This document shows, in pieces, positions 1 to 8,884 of a DNA stretch of 64,000 nucleotides. Numbering within the stretch: the stretch's first letter is position 1; every line of letters starts with the position of its first letter. The stretch is from Cupriavidus sp. IDO (GTDB lineage Bacteria > Pseudomonadota > Gammaproteobacteria > Burkholderiales > Burkholderiaceae): contig NZ_JWMA01000071.1 in assembly GCF_000812465.1 (NCBI RefSeq), positions 17,930-81,929 of the forward strand, in the 5' to 3' direction. Made by a program: the position numbers and the translations under genes. The notes beneath the pieces were generated by a model. It was not told the DNA's origin. It saw nothing but the letters and a program-made list of their open reading frames with translations, and did not search any database.

Positions 1-1986
1 CTGGCCACTTACAGTGCCTGCCGGCTGGGCCAGGATGGCCTGGTACTGTGGCCCACCGCCACGGCCCACCGTACCGCCACGTCCGTGGAAGAGTCGTAGC
101 GTGATCCCGTGCGCCGAGTGGAGGGCTTCGAAATGCTTCACCAATGCCAGTTCTGCCGTGTATAACTCCCAGTTGCTGGTGAAGAAGCCACCGTCTTTGT
201 TGCTGTCGCTGTAGCCGAGCATAATGTCTTGCTCGGCCCCGGAACGCTTCACTAAGTCTGTGATCCCAGGCAACTCAAAGAAGGCACGCATTATCGAAGC
301 AGCATTGCGCAGGTCGCCAATCGTCTCGAACAGGGGCGTTACAATCAGGTCACAGGTTACTGTCTGATTATCGAGTTCCCCGCGCATGAGCCCCGCCTCC
401 TTTTGTAGCAGCAATACCTCCAGCAAGTCGCTCACGTCTTTGGTGTGCGAGATGATGTAGTGCCGAATCGCGGGGCGGCCGTAAAGCTCCAGAATCTCAC
501 GGGCGGATTCGAAAACCGCGAGCTCAGATCGAACCGGATCCGTGTACTGTGCACCCAACACGCGTAGCGGCCGAGCCTCATTCAACAGTCGCAGGAGCAA
601 TGTGCGGCGGGAGATCTCATCAAGCGCTAAGTAATCGCTCTCCACCTGGGCCACCTTGAGGAGTTCCGAAAGAACGGCCTCATGTTGCGTGGAACTCTGC
701 CGCAGGTCCACAGTGGCTAAGTGGAAACCGAAGACCTGCACAGCGCGCATCAAAGGTGCCAGGCGGGCAGCGATCAATGCCTCGCCCCGATGACTGCGCA
801 GCGAGGACTCAATGATACGAAGGTCAGCCAGGAAATCCTCTGCATCGGCATAAGGGTTCTGGGGTGGCAGTGCGTGGCGAAGTGCCTCAGTGCCGGTACG
901 CTCTTGCAGCGTCGCGGCCAAACGAGAATACATGCCCACCAAAGCGCGCCGGTAGGGTTCATCGTGGCGGTGAGCGCTTCGGTCCGGAGAGCGCTGGGCA
1001 AGCACCGCCATTTCCTCCGTCACCCCCACCAGCATTTCCGACATCGAGAGTTCGGCGCCAAGCAAGTGCACCTCGGTCAGGTAGTGGCGCAGCGCTGTCT
1101 CGCATTGCCTGGACAGCGCGTGGCGAAGCGTTTCCGCATTGACAAACGGGTTACCATCCCGGTCGCCCCCGATCCAGTTACCCATGCGGAAAAAGGTTGC
1201 AATTTCTTGGCCGGGCAGAGCCTTCTCAAGGCTGCGATAAAGTCGCGGAATCTGCCTCAGGAAAGTGAACTGGTAGTAGCTCAGCGCGTTCTCGATCTCA
1301 TCTGCAACGGTAAGTTTTGAATAGCGCAACATCCGTGTCTGCCAGAGCTGCGTCACGCGCGCCTTCAGGCGTTCCTCATTGTCGACACGTTGGGCCTCGG
1401 TGTACAGTTCGTCCCGCTCCCTGATCAACTCGGCGATGGCGCGCCCGGCGTCCAGAATGCTTTTGCGTTGCACCTCGCTTGGGTGGGCGGTAAGCACCGG
1501 TGAAATGTAGGCCCGGCTCAACATGCTCGCAATCTCGGCGGCGCTGAGATTGGCTTGGGCAAGGCGCTTAAAGCTCAGAGCGAGGGAACCAATCTGCAGT
1601 TCTCCCCGGTGCTCATGCACTTCGCGACGGCGCAGATAATGCTGGTCCTCAGCAATGTTGGCTAGATGCGAGAAGTAGCTGAACGCGCGTATCACGCTCA
1701 GCATCTGCTCGTTGGAGAGGCTCATCAACAGTTGGCTGAGCCCTTTTCCGGCATTCTCCTCACGCTTTATCCGATATGCCACCGAGAGCTGGCGCACCTC
1801 CTCCACCAGATCGTAGACCGCCTTGCCTTCCTGCTCGCGGAGCACATCACCCAGGATTCGTCCCAGCAAGCGAATGTCCTCAACGAGGGGGCGGTCCTTA
1901 TCGCTGGCATCGTTAGCCATGGGGATACGCGGGATGAGAGCATCGAAGAAAGCCGCAGAATCAGGAGGCAAGGTCGGATTGATCAT
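1..1986 (-). CDS. ppc: Phosphoenolpyruvate carboxylase, C-terminus cut by window edge
   Basis: Cytosolic enzyme that carboxylates phosphoenolpyruvate to oxaloacetate, replenishing the TCA cycle. The minus-strand frame is open from the ATG at 1984-1986 to the left edge without a stop, about 662 codons of a protein that is normally 900-1000 residues, so the C-terminal third lies outside. The N-terminal stretch RPLVEDIRLLGRILGDVL and the mobile-loop motif FHGRGGTVGRGGGP close to base 60-100 are diagnostic of the family. An alternative start is the ATG at 1918-1920 (MANDASDKD), which lies just before the conserved N-terminal block; neither start has a clear Shine-Dalgarno. No frameshift was seen between the two motifs, which are in the same frame. 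The identification is secure; only the start and the unseen C-terminus are uncertain. Confidence 0.95.
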   Translation of the reverse strand, partial: MINPTLPPDSAAFFDALIPRIPMANDASDKDRPLVEDIRLLGRILGDVLREQEGKAVYDLVEEVRQLSVAYRIKREENAGKGLSQLLMSLSNEQMLSVIRAFSYFSHLANIAEDQHYLRRREVHEHRGELQIGSLALSFKRLAQANLSAAEIASMLSRAYISPVLTAHPSEVQRKSILDAGRAIAELIRERDELYTEAQRVDNEERLKARVTQLWQTRMLRYSKLTVADEIENALSYYQFTFLRQIPRLYRSLEKALPGQEIATFFRMGNWIGGDRDGNPFVNAETLRHALSRQCETALRHYLTEVHLLGAELSMSEMLVGVTEEMAVLAQRSPDRSAHRHDEPYRRALVGMYSRLAATLQERTGTEALRHALPPQNPYADAEDFLADLRIIESSLRSHRGEALIAARLAPLMRAVQVFGFHLATVDLRQSSTQHEAVLSELLKVAQVESDYLALDEISRRTLLLRLLNEARPLRVLGAQYTDPVRSELAVFESAREILELYGRPAIRHYIISHTKDVSDLLEVLLLQKEAGLMRGELDNQTVTCDLIVTPLFETIGDLRNAASIMRAFFELPGITDLVKRSGAEQDIMLGYSDSNKDGGFFTSNWELYTAELALVKHFEALHSAHGITLRLFHGRGGTVGRGGGPQYQAILAQPAGTVSGQ

Positions 1987-2481
1987 GGTTCGCTTACGCT
2001 ACAGGCCATCGAGCCGCGCATCGCACAAATCGAAGCCAAAGAAAGTGGGACACGGTCGCGACCGTGACGAAGCCCGAAAAGCTGGCTATTCAAAGATGGG
2101 ATTAAGCAATAGGTGAAAAAGCGCCTGCCCTATTCCTCTGCTATCGCCAGTACCTGCCATCCTAGCGACCACCTGGAATCAACCCAGAAGCCGGGCTTCA
2201 TCTCCCCTCGATACTCCCGGATCTACCTCAGTACATCGAAACCGGCCCCCGCTAGTCGCCTTCCGGTGAAGGTGGCTCGATGTCTGGCTGGAGAATCGGC
2301 GATGGCCAATTGCGAACGGCTCAGTCCAAGCCGACAGCAAGGGCGTCTACCCCATTTTGCCTTGCGATAGATAGTCTTCTCACTGACCGCCGAAATCTCG
2401 GCCTGGCGGCGGGGACAGACTCAGCGGTTCGCGTGGACGACCCGCCGAATCCCGGCCCTGCAGCGATGATTGAAGGAGCTT
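1987..2481. other. Intergenic region between ppc and the ABC importer
   Basis: Several overlapping open frames exist but none has a recognisable domain or ribosome binding site. On the minus strand around 2330-2420 a short stretch reads like a helix-turn-helix remnant (EKTIYRKAKWG), too short to assign. It must contain the ppc promoter; no clear -35/-10 pair was identified. Confidence 0.4.
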
Positions 2482-3324
2482 TCAAGGGATGGGCGTGAAC
2501 TTCAGTTCGCTCAGCGGGACGACCTTGTCTTCGCGGACCATCTTATATTCGGTGTTTGGGCCCAGCCACTTGTTCCAGAGTTGGTTGATCTCGCCAGCCC
2601 TGTCCATGGCCAACAACGCCTCGTTGACCTTGGCCAGCAGCACCGGCTCGCCCTTCTTCATACCCACGCCGATCGGCTGGTAAGTCATCGGCTCGGCGAT
2701 CATCTTCAGTTCGACGCCACCACTCTTCGATTGCTTTACCAGCTTCGTCACCGTCATCGTATTGGACACGATGCCCACGGCCTTGCCCTGCTGCACAGCC
2801 ATATAGGCGGAGCCCGTATCCTGGAAGGTCACCGCCTCGGATCCGTTCATCTTGATCGACAGCTCGGACGTCGATCCTTTGGCTGCCGCCAAGCGCTTTC
2901 CCTTGTAGTCGGCCTTGCTCGTGCCCGGATCGTTAGCCCTCACAGCTAGCATCTCCTTAGCGAGGTAGTAAGGGTCGCTGAACTGAATCTGCTCCGCGCG
3001 TCCGAGCGTGTAGGCCAAATTCGCTACTGTCACGTCGACTCGGCCCATTTTGACTTCAGGTACGCGCGCCTCGACCGACAACGGAGTGATCTTGGCTACC
3101 ACACCCAAGTGCTTTGCCAGCGCTTGGCACATGTCAACATCAAAGCCCACCATCTCCCGGGTTTTCGGATCCGGCGCAGCGAATGGAGGCACATCGGCGA
3201 AGGTGCCACAACGCAACTCCTTATTCTTCTGTATCTCCGTCCATTGGTCCGCAAACGCGGCAAAAGGAGCTGTGCCCAAGCAGGCGACGACAGCCAGGCG
3301 CACAGCGATGGAATAGATCGACAT
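2482..3324 (-). CDS. Amino-acid ABC transporter periplasmic substrate-binding protein (family 3)
   Basis: Periplasmic receptor of a polar amino-acid ABC importer, 280 residues, the usual size for solute-binding family 3. Residues 1-25 are a signal peptide (hydrophobic core followed by AAFA, cleavage near residue 25). The mature part starts with the typical WTEIQKNKELRCGTF and contains the family pattern GFDVDMCQALAKHLG near residues 60-74, followed by RVDVTVANLAYT and RAEQIQFSDPYY. It is the last gene of a five-gene minus-strand operon with the ATPase at 3359-4093 and two permeases. The ligand cannot be read from sequence. The association with an oxoproline cluster makes an amino acid or pyroglutamate-like ligand plausible, which is inference. 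Confidence 0.92.
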   Translation of the reverse strand: MSIYSIAVRLAVVACLGTAPFAAFADQWTEIQKNKELRCGTFADVPPFAAPDPKTREMVGFDVDMCQALAKHLGVVAKITPLSVEARVPEVKMGRVDVTVANLAYTLGRAEQIQFSDPYYLAKEMLAVRANDPGTSKADYKGKRLAAAKGSTSELSIKMNGSEAVTFQDTGSAYMAVQQGKAVGIVSNTMTVTKLVKQSKSGGVELKMIAEPMTYQPIGVGMKKGEPVLLAKVNEALLAMDRAGEINQLWNKWLGPNTEYKMVREDKVVPLSELKFTPIP

Positions 3325-3358
3325 ATCAGACTCCTAAATATTGTGGAACAGGGATGGA

Positions 3359-4093
3359 TTAATGCGAGCGTAGGTCCGACAAGAATCGCTTTGCGCGGGG
3401 GTGCTGCGGGTCACGAAAGAAGGTGTTCGGCTCGGCTACCTCAAGGATGGAGCCGGCGTCCATGAACCACACGCGGTCGGCTACCTCTCGGGCGAAGTTC
3501 ATTTCGTGGGTAACGCACATCATGGTCATGCCATCGTTTGCCAGACTACGCATCACGGCCAACACCTCACCGACCATCTCCGGGTCAAGCGCGCTGGTTG
3601 GTTCGTCGAACAGCATGGCCGGTGGCTCCATTGCCAGGGCTCTCGCAATGGCCACGCGCTGCTGCTGACCACCAGAAAGCTGGGTCGGATAAGCGTCGGC
3701 CTTATTTGCCAAGCCAACTCGTTCAAGCAGCAGCATCGCCTTGTCCCGAGCCTCACCGCGACGGACCCCGCGTACTCGCATAGGCGACAACACGATGTTC
3801 TCGAGTACCGAAAGATGTGGGAAGAGGTTGAAGCTCTGAAACACAAAGCCAATATGGCTGCGCACCTTGTTGAGCGAATAGCTACTCATTGGCGCATGTA
3901 CGTCACTGCCGTCGAATAGTATCTGGCCGGATTTGATTTCCTCTAACCGATTGACCGTGCGGATCAGGGTTGACTTGCCGGAACCAGAAGGCCCACAGAC
4001 CACGACGACCTCCCCCTTCTTGACCTCAGCATTGATATTATTCAAGGCACAGTAATCGCCGTACCATTTGTAGACATTAGAGAACTTGATCAT
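3359..4093 (-). CDS. Amino-acid ABC transporter ATP-binding protein (GlnQ/HisP type)
   Basis: Cytoplasmic ATPase powering the importer encoded around it. The 244-residue protein has Walker A GPSGSGKST at residues 34-42, the Q-loop at VFQSFNLFPH, the ABC signature LSGGQQQRV at 139-147, Walker B LFDEPTSALD at 161-170 and the H-loop CVTHEMNFA. These features, with the phrase ALDPEMVGEVL, place it in the polar amino-acid (GlnQ/ArtP) subfamily. It lies 34 bases upstream of the binding-protein gene and 24 bases downstream of the permease gene, consistent with one transcript. All catalytic motifs are intact. Confidence 0.95.
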   Translation of the reverse strand: MIKFSNVYKWYGDYCALNNINAEVKKGEVVVVCGPSGSGKSTLIRTVNRLEEIKSGQILFDGSDVHAPMSSYSLNKVRSHIGFVFQSFNLFPHLSVLENIVLSPMRVRGVRRGEARDKAMLLLERVGLANKADAYPTQLSGGQQQRVAIARALAMEPPAMLFDEPTSALDPEMVGEVLAVMRSLANDGMTMMCVTHEMNFAREVADRVWFMDAGSILEVAEPNTFFRDPQHPRAKRFLSDLRSH

Positions 4094-4117
4094 GTCGATG
4101 ACTCAATTGGTGAGCAT

Positions 4118-4864
4118 TCATGGTTCAACGGGCAACGGCTGGGGAGCAATTGATGTCCGAGTACTGCCCTTCCCTGCCCTTTTTGTCGCGATTCGACGCT
4201 CTAGTTCGCGTGCAGCGCGCGTCAAGCTCCAGCACACAACAAAGTAAATCACCGCAAGCAGGAAGAAAACGTGGAATGGCTTGGTCAGCAGCGCATTGTT
4301 GATCTGATTGGCCGCGAAGGTCAGCTCGGGCACATTGATCACGTAGCCGAGCGTTGTTTCCTTGATGGTCGAGACGAACTGCGCCAGCATGCTCGGCAGC
4401 ATGTTGTAAAGCGCTTGCGGCAGGATCACCAGGCGCATGGCCCCAAGGTAGCTATGGCCCAGCGCCCGCGCCGCCTCCATCTGGCCTTTCGGCAGTGCCT
4501 CGATACCTGCACGCACTACCTCGCAAAGGTAAGCGCCCTCGTAAATGACCAGCGTGCAGAGCATGGTGGTGAAGCCTGAAACATTGCGCCCGATCAGCAA
4601 TGGCACGAGGAAGTACACCCACAGGATGATCATTAGCAGAGGCACCCCCCGCACCACATACACAAGCGCCGTGGCCGGCGCACGCAGCAAGCGCCAGGGC
4701 GACAGTCGCGCCAGCGCCAGCAGCACGCTCAACGGAAACGCGAGCAGAATGCCGAGTACCGACAGAATCAGCGTGCAAGCAATTCCGCCCAATGGTCCAT
4801 TGGGGTACTGGCCAATCAGCAGCAGCAACCAGTTTTCGCGCAGGATGTCGATCAGTGTCGTCAT
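4118..4864 (-). CDS. Amino-acid ABC transporter permease (HisM/GlnP type)
   Basis: Inner-membrane subunit of the amino-acid importer, 248 residues with several hydrophobic segments, starting with a LIGQYPNGPLGG stretch and a helix at LILSVLGILLAFPLSVLLAL. The EAA loop, which docks on the ATPase, reads EVVRAGIEALPKGQMEAARALG near residues 120-141. The gene is separated by only three bases from the stop of the second permease (4868-5569), so the two are translationally coupled and probably form a heterodimeric channel. The C-terminal tail is polar (RIATKRAGKGS) and cytoplasmic. Confidence 0.93.
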   Translation of the reverse strand: MTTLIDILRENWLLLLIGQYPNGPLGGIACTLILSVLGILLAFPLSVLLALARLSPWRLLRAPATALVYVVRGVPLLMIILWVYFLVPLLIGRNVSGFTTMLCTLVIYEGAYLCEVVRAGIEALPKGQMEAARALGHSYLGAMRLVILPQALYNMLPSMLAQFVSTIKETTLGYVINVPELTFAANQINNALLTKPFHVFFLLAVIYFVVCWSLTRAARELERRIATKRAGKGSTRTSIAPQPLPVEP

Positions 4865-4867
4865 GGT

Positions 4868-5569
4868 TCACCTCGCGGCTACGACGCGAAAGCGGCGGGC
4901 CAACCAAGCACCGGCGGCCATGATAAGAAGCGAGAAGGCGAGATACATTGCCGTCGCAAGAAGGTAGGATTCGAAAGCCCGGAAACTGGTGTTCTCGATC
5001 TCCTTGACCGCATGGGTCATCTCCGACACGCCAATGGCCATCGCCAGGCTACTGTTCTTGAAGAGCGAAACGCTGTGGTTGATGAGTGCAGGCAGCGCAT
5101 TGCGCACAGCCTGCGGCATCAGCACATAGCGCATGGCACCAAGGAAGCTGTTGCCGAGCGCCCGTGCCGCCTCCTCCTGCCCCGGGGGGATCGCGCGAAG
5201 GCCAGAGCGCAGGTCCTCGCTAAAGTAGGCTGCCTGGCACAAGCCTAGTGCGACAATGGAAAACAAGACCTCGGCGTGATGCTTCCCTGCCCACGCCTGC
5301 ATCGGGTCAGGCAGCAGGCTGGAGATGCCGAAGTACCAGAGCATCAGTTGGACCAGCGTCGGCACGTTGCAGTGGTACGAGACATAGCCCGCAACAAAGC
5401 GCTCCGCCAGGCGGTTAGGGATCAGTCGCAGCGTCAGCAACAGGAAGGCCAGCGCCATCGCCAGCGCCCAAGAGCCGCCTGCGATCAACAGCGTCATCTT
5501 TACGCCCTCAACCAGCATACGGCTGAACTCGGGGTTCAGCAGGATCGCCATCAGATCGAAGCCATGCAT
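4868..5569 (-). CDS. Amino-acid ABC transporter permease, second subunit
   Basis: Second membrane subunit of the importer, 233 residues from the chosen ATG at 5567-5569 (MHGFDLMAILLNPEF). The open frame continues upstream by about 94 codons, but that part is low-complexity Arg/Ser/Pro-rich sequence overlapping the dehydrogenase gene in another frame. The internal ATG, 13 bases after the dehydrogenase stop, is therefore the likely start. The EAA loop is DLRSGLRAIPPGQEEAARAL, and helices are seen at GGSWALAMALAFLLLTLRL and near the C-terminus (ATAMYLAFSLLIMAAGAWLA). It is co-oriented and closely spaced with the other importer genes. Confidence 0.92.
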   Translation of the reverse strand: MHGFDLMAILLNPEFSRMLVEGVKMTLLIAGGSWALAMALAFLLLTLRLIPNRLAERFVAGYVSYHCNVPTLVQLMLWYFGISSLLPDPMQAWAGKHHAEVLFSIVALGLCQAAYFSEDLRSGLRAIPPGQEEAARALGNSFLGAMRYVLMPQAVRNALPALINHSVSLFKNSSLAMAIGVSEMTHAVKEIENTSFRAFESYLLATAMYLAFSLLIMAAGAWLARRFRVVAAR

Positions 5570-5582
5570 AGTTCGGCCCCGC

Positions 5583-6335
5583 TTAGTCTTGCAATGGCTC
5601 GGGGCGCATCGTAGAGAGGCCACCGGGCACCTGCAGCGTCGGCGTGATCTCCATGTGCCCGATGTTGACGGCGACCGGCGCGGCAATTGCAAAGGCGATT
5701 GCATCGGCGATATCGGCGGCCTGCGGCAGCTCAAAGCCCTTGACGAAGCGCTCATAGGTTTCGGCGCTGTCGCCATGCACATGGGCGAAGATGTCGGTAG
5801 CGACGCGCCCCGGGCAGATCTCGGTGACACGCACGCGCTTGCCATAGGCATCGATGCGCAATTGCCGGGACAGCATGCTCACCGCAGCCTTGGTGGCGTG
5901 ATACGTGGAATTGCCGCCGAAGTTATATGCACCGGCAATCGAGCTGATGTTGACAACGTGGCCGCGATCGCGCGCTACCATGCCCGGGAGCACCAAGCGG
6001 CACAGGTGCAAGACCGCGCGCAAATTCACGTCTACCAGTAAATCAATGCCGTCGGCATCGGCGTTGAGCAGCGAGCCAGGGCGATCCACGCCAGCGTTGT
6101 TGACCAGGACGTCGAAGGTCACTTCCTTCGTTAGCTCTGTAATGCCGGCCAAGTCTGTCACGTCAATCGCATGCGGGATGCAGCCCGTTCGCTGGGCCAG
6201 CGCGGCGAGCGAGTCGGCGCTGCGTGCTACCGCATGCACCTGTAGCCCTTCGCGACACAGTCGCTCGACGACGGCGGCACCAATGCCGGAAGAAGCGCCA
6301 GTGACCAAGGCAGTTTTGTAGTCTGAGAAGGGCAT
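5583..6335 (-). CDS. Short-chain dehydrogenase/reductase (YdfG-like)
   Basis: NAD(P)-dependent oxidoreductase of the classical SDR family, 250 residues. The cofactor motif TGASSGIG is at residues 12-19, NNAG at 79-82, and the catalytic triad is Ser132, Tyr145 and Lys149 (YHATK). Overall similarity is to the YdfG/serine-3-dehydrogenase group, which oxidises 3-hydroxy acids such as serine; the actual substrate is unknown. It is the first gene of the operon that continues into the ABC importer, with 13 bases to the permease start, so it probably acts on the imported compound or its product. The upstream 350 bases carry two NtrC-like boxes. Confidence 0.85.
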   Translation of the reverse strand: MPFSDYKTALVTGASSGIGAAVVERLCREGLQVHAVARSADSLAALAQRTGCIPHAIDVTDLAGITELTKEVTFDVLVNNAGVDRPGSLLNADADGIDLLVDVNLRAVLHLCRLVLPGMVARDRGHVVNISSIAGAYNFGGNSTYHATKAAVSMLSRQLRIDAYGKRVRVTEICPGRVATDIFAHVHGDSAETYERFVKGFELPQAADIADAIAFAIAAPVAVNIGHMEITPTLQVPGGLSTMRPEPLQD

Positions 6336-6462
6336 ATGAATCCTGAACGATGGCTTGATGTCAATTTATCGATCGCGGGCCGTTAGCGCCAAGATGGAAT
6401 GACTTTGGCGAGATAGGGCACTCTTATGTCGGGGTAACCCTAATACGCGGTCCGAATAATGC

Positions 6463-6479
6463 TGGCGCCAAATGGTGCA
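6463..6479. promoter_or_regulatory. NtrC-like box, distal half degenerate
   Basis: The 17-base site is TGGCGC-CAAAT-GGTGCA. The right arm matches the enterobacterial NtrC consensus TGCACC-N5-GGTGCA perfectly; the left arm matches at three of six positions. It lies 128 bases upstream of the SDR start. Seen in sequence; function inferred. Confidence 0.35.
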
Positions 6480-6516
6480 AAAAAGACATTGTGACCGGCT
6501 GTACCCCACGAAATAG

Positions 6517-6533
6517 TGCACCATTGCCGTGCG
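6517..6533. promoter_or_regulatory. NtrC-like box, left half perfect
   Basis: The site is TGCACC-ATTGC-CGTGCG, with a perfect left arm and four of six matches in the right arm, centred 54 bases from the neighbouring box. A pair of sites 130-200 bases upstream of an amino-acid importer operon is the usual arrangement for NtrC enhancers. No convincing sigma-54 -24/-12 promoter was found between these boxes and the SDR gene, which weakens the case. Confidence 0.35.
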
Positions 6534-6682
6534 GCGGTGATCGGGGCGAGCCAAAATGGTGAAGGGTTAATGACCGAACGATCAATCTGTCGCTGACGGC
6601 CGGGTCGGCACTGCGTCGTGGCTATGTCACAACAGGGTACGATCCCGATGCGGATTCGCCCCGATTATTAATCTTGTTTGAA

Positions 6683-7468
6683 TTATGTTGCGCCGGGAAG
6701 GTGCGCGAGTTGCTGTGAGATCGGCACGATGCGGCCGCCGCGAGACTCGACTTCTTCGCGCAATCGCCGTGTGAGCGCCACTGCCCCCGGCGTGTCCCCA
6801 TGGACGAGGATTGAGCGCGGTCGCATCGGCAACGTGCCACCAGTGTGTGTCATGACCGTGCCTTCGATGAGCAGGCGCCTCACACGGGCGAGAACCTGTT
6901 CCTGGTCGTGAATCACCGAACCGGGAAGTTGCCGGCTTACCAGCAAGCCCTGGTCATCGTAAGCGCGGTCTGCAAGGAAGCTGACTGCCACCGGCAACCC
7001 GAGTCGGGCGGCAGCACCTTCGATCGCCTGGCTGCTCGAAGTGCTGACGATGAGCTGTGGATCGAAAGCCGCCACCGCCTCCAGGAGCGGTTCGGCCCAC
7101 GCTGGATCGGCCGCTGCCTTGTTGCCGAGCGCGCCATGGAAACTCATGTGCGTCATCCGATGGCCCAGCGCGCGGGCAATGCCTGCCAACGCCCCAAGCT
7201 GGTACGTGACCATCGCTGCAAGTTCAGGCAAATCGATCTGCATAAGTCGCCGCCCGAAACCCTGCCGGTCAGGGAAGCCTACATGGGCGCCCACATCGAC
7301 GCCACGCTGGAGCGCCAGGCGCACTGTACGGTCCATGATGAGCGGGTCACCGGCGTGGAAACCACACGCGACGTTGGCCGAAGAAATCAGCGACAGCAGT
7401 GTCTCGTCGTCGCCCATGCGCCACGGGCCATAGCCCTCGCCGAGATCGGCATTGAGATCAATTTCCAT
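6683..7468 (-). CDS. pxpA: 5-oxoprolinase subunit A (LamB/YcsF family)
   Basis: Subunit A of the prokaryotic ATP-dependent 5-oxoprolinase PxpABC, which opens 5-oxoproline (pyroglutamate) to glutamate. The 261-residue protein begins with the hallmark MEIDLNADLGEGYG and continues with ANVACGFHAGDP, DVGAHVGFPD, RMTHMSFHGALGN and ADRAYDDQGLLVSR, all family signatures. Its usual partners PxpB and PxpC lie upstream in the same operon. It is the last gene of a tight minus-strand series running from 11397, followed by a 347-base intergenic gap. Assignment is strong because the motifs and the neighbourhood agree. Confidence 0.95.
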   Translation of the reverse strand: MEIDLNADLGEGYGPWRMGDDETLLSLISSANVACGFHAGDPLIMDRTVRLALQRGVDVGAHVGFPDRQGFGRRLMQIDLPELAAMVTYQLGALAGIARALGHRMTHMSFHGALGNKAAADPAWAEPLLEAVAAFDPQLIVSTSSSQAIEGAAARLGLPVAVSFLADRAYDDQGLLVSRQLPGSVIHDQEQVLARVRRLLIEGTVMTHTGGTLPMRPRSILVHGDTPGAVALTRRLREEVESRGGRIVPISQQLAHLPGAT

Positions 7469-7476
7469 GTCCCCCC

Positions 7477-7890
7477 CTAGTCAGGAAGCGCCTCTAGTTC
7501 CACGAGCGACGTGCCCCAGCCCACCACCGCGCCGTCAGGCGCCGGTATATCCAGCACCACCGCCTCGCGCGGGGCCGTTACCGGCAGTAGCAGCGGCCCA
7601 ATCTGCAACAGGCCCAGCGCCTGCGACTCGCGCACCGCAGAGCCCACGGCAGCAAGCGGGGCGCTGCGCTGGGGGTGACGATGACGGAACACCCCTACGG
7701 AGCCGGCACGGACAATTTCTGACGACGCGGGACTGCCAACCGCTTCCGGCGTCGGCAACGCGACGCTCTCATGCACGGTTGCACCTTCGCGCCGCAGGCA
7801 AAGATGGACGCCCGGGCCTCGGAGATCGAGCTCGGCAATATCGGTTGCCGCGAGCCATGCGCAGAGTTGGCGAATGTGTTCGGTCTCCAT
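7477..7890 (-). CDS. BCCP-like protein lacking the biotin-accepting lysine
   Basis: A 137-residue protein that aligns along its length with biotin carboxyl carrier protein: the N-terminal MxTEHIRQLCAWLAATDIAEL resembles the BCCP start encoded at 11397, and the C-terminal half folds as a biotinyl/lipoyl-type hammerhead. However, the EAMK tetrapeptide that accepts biotin is absent. Aligned with the true BCCP of this cluster, the region reads LQIGPLLLPV near residues 95-104, with leucine at the lysine position. It therefore cannot be biotinylated in the usual way. It sits between pxpA (8 bases) and pxpC (1 base), so it is co-translated with the oxoprolinase. A structural or scaffolding role is possible; function unknown. 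Confidence 0.75.
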   Translation of the reverse strand: METEHIRQLCAWLAATDIAELDLRGPGVHLCLRREGATVHESVALPTPEAVGSPASSEIVRAGSVGVFRHRHPQRSAPLAAVGSAVRESQALGLLQIGPLLLPVTAPREAVVLDIPAPDGAVVGWGTSLVELEALPD

Positions 7891-7891
7891 C

Positions 7892-8884
7892 TCAGCGCCC
7901 CCCTGTTGCGCTATGCAAGGCTACGAGGCGCCGCACATCAGCTAGCCACCCCTCGACTTCGCCCAAGGCCGCGACGGCCTCATCCCACGTGGTTTCGATA
8001 AAGCGCACGTGGCTGCCGATCGGCGCCTGCCCCAGCCGCCACAGGTCCGCTTCGATCACCGTGCCCAGCTTGGGGTAACCGCCCGAGGGCTGGGCGTCGC
8101 GCATCTGCACGATGGGCTGCCCGCCAGGCGGTACCTGGATGACGCCGGGCACAATGCCATGTGAGCGCATTTCGATTGGTTGGCGCGCCGCCAACGACGG
8201 GCCGGCGAGCCGATACCCGTAGCGGTCGCTCTGCGCAGTAATTTTCCAGGGCTCGGACCAGAAGCTGCGCTGCGCTGCTTCGGTGTAGAGTCCATACTCG
8301 GCGGCAGGCAGCACGCGCATCGCCGAAACGCCGTCCACCAGCAGCGGCAAGCAGAAGGCAGGCGGCACCAGACCGATGCCGGCGCTGCCGGCCTCCTTGC
8401 CAAGCCCTGGCGATACTGCCTGCAGCACGTCGCCACGCTTCAGTGCACGCCCGTCGAGGCCGCCAAAAGCACCACGCAATTGGGTGCTGCGTGATCCTAG
8501 AGCTACTGGCACGTCTACACCGCCAGCCAAACAAAGATAGGCCCGGCAGGCGGGGATGGGACCAAGCTGCGGCACGCCCAGACGCAGGGTCTGTCCGGCT
8601 CTGGCCTTATGCACCCACCACGGCAGCAGGGGCTGATCGTCGAGCTGCGCGGCACAATCCGCCCCGGTCAGCGCGAAACGGCAATCGTGTGTGAAGCGCA
8701 CCAGGAATGGGAAGACCGGCACTTCGATGCCTGCCGCGCCCTCGTCATTGCCCAACAGGAGGTTGCCGGCGGCCAGCGCAAGCGGATCCATTGCCCCCGA
8801 AGTGCCAACCCCCCAACGGAGCGCACCCAGACGGCCCAGATCCTGAACGGTGGCCAGCGCGCTGGCGGAGAGGATCTCGATCAT
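7892..8884 (-). CDS. pxpC: 5-oxoprolinase subunit C (biotin-dependent carboxyltransferase/KipA family)
   Basis: Subunit C of the PxpABC oxoprolinase, related to the C-terminal part of urea carboxylase and to Bacillus KipA. The 330-residue product opens with MIEILSASALATVQDLGRLG and has the family motifs GVGTSGAMDPLALAAGNLLLG, LAGGVDVPVALGSRST and the conserved C-terminal block SHGIVPGVIQVPPGGQPIVQ and GGYPKLGTV. Its start overlaps the stop of pxpB by four bases (ATGA), typical of translational coupling. Full length, no missing motif seen. The database name allophanate hydrolase subunit 2 is a legacy label for this family. Confidence 0.95.
   Translation of the reverse strand: MIEILSASALATVQDLGRLGALRWGVGTSGAMDPLALAAGNLLLGNDEGAAGIEVPVFPFLVRFTHDCRFALTGADCAAQLDDQPLLPWWVHKARAGQTLRLGVPQLGPIPACRAYLCLAGGVDVPVALGSRSTQLRGAFGGLDGRALKRGDVLQAVSPGLGKEAGSAGIGLVPPAFCLPLLVDGVSAMRVLPAAEYGLYTEAAQRSFWSEPWKITAQSDRYGYRLAGPSLAARQPIEMRSHGIVPGVIQVPPGGQPIVQMRDAQPSGGYPKLGTVIEADLWRLGQAPIGSHVRFIETTWDEAVAALGEVEGWLADVRRLVALHSATGGR

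Noticed and set aside
5570..5851. N-terminal extension of the second permease
   Set aside because: Low-complexity Arg/Ser/Pro sequence overlapping the SDR gene; the start at 5569 follows the SDR stop by 13 bases.
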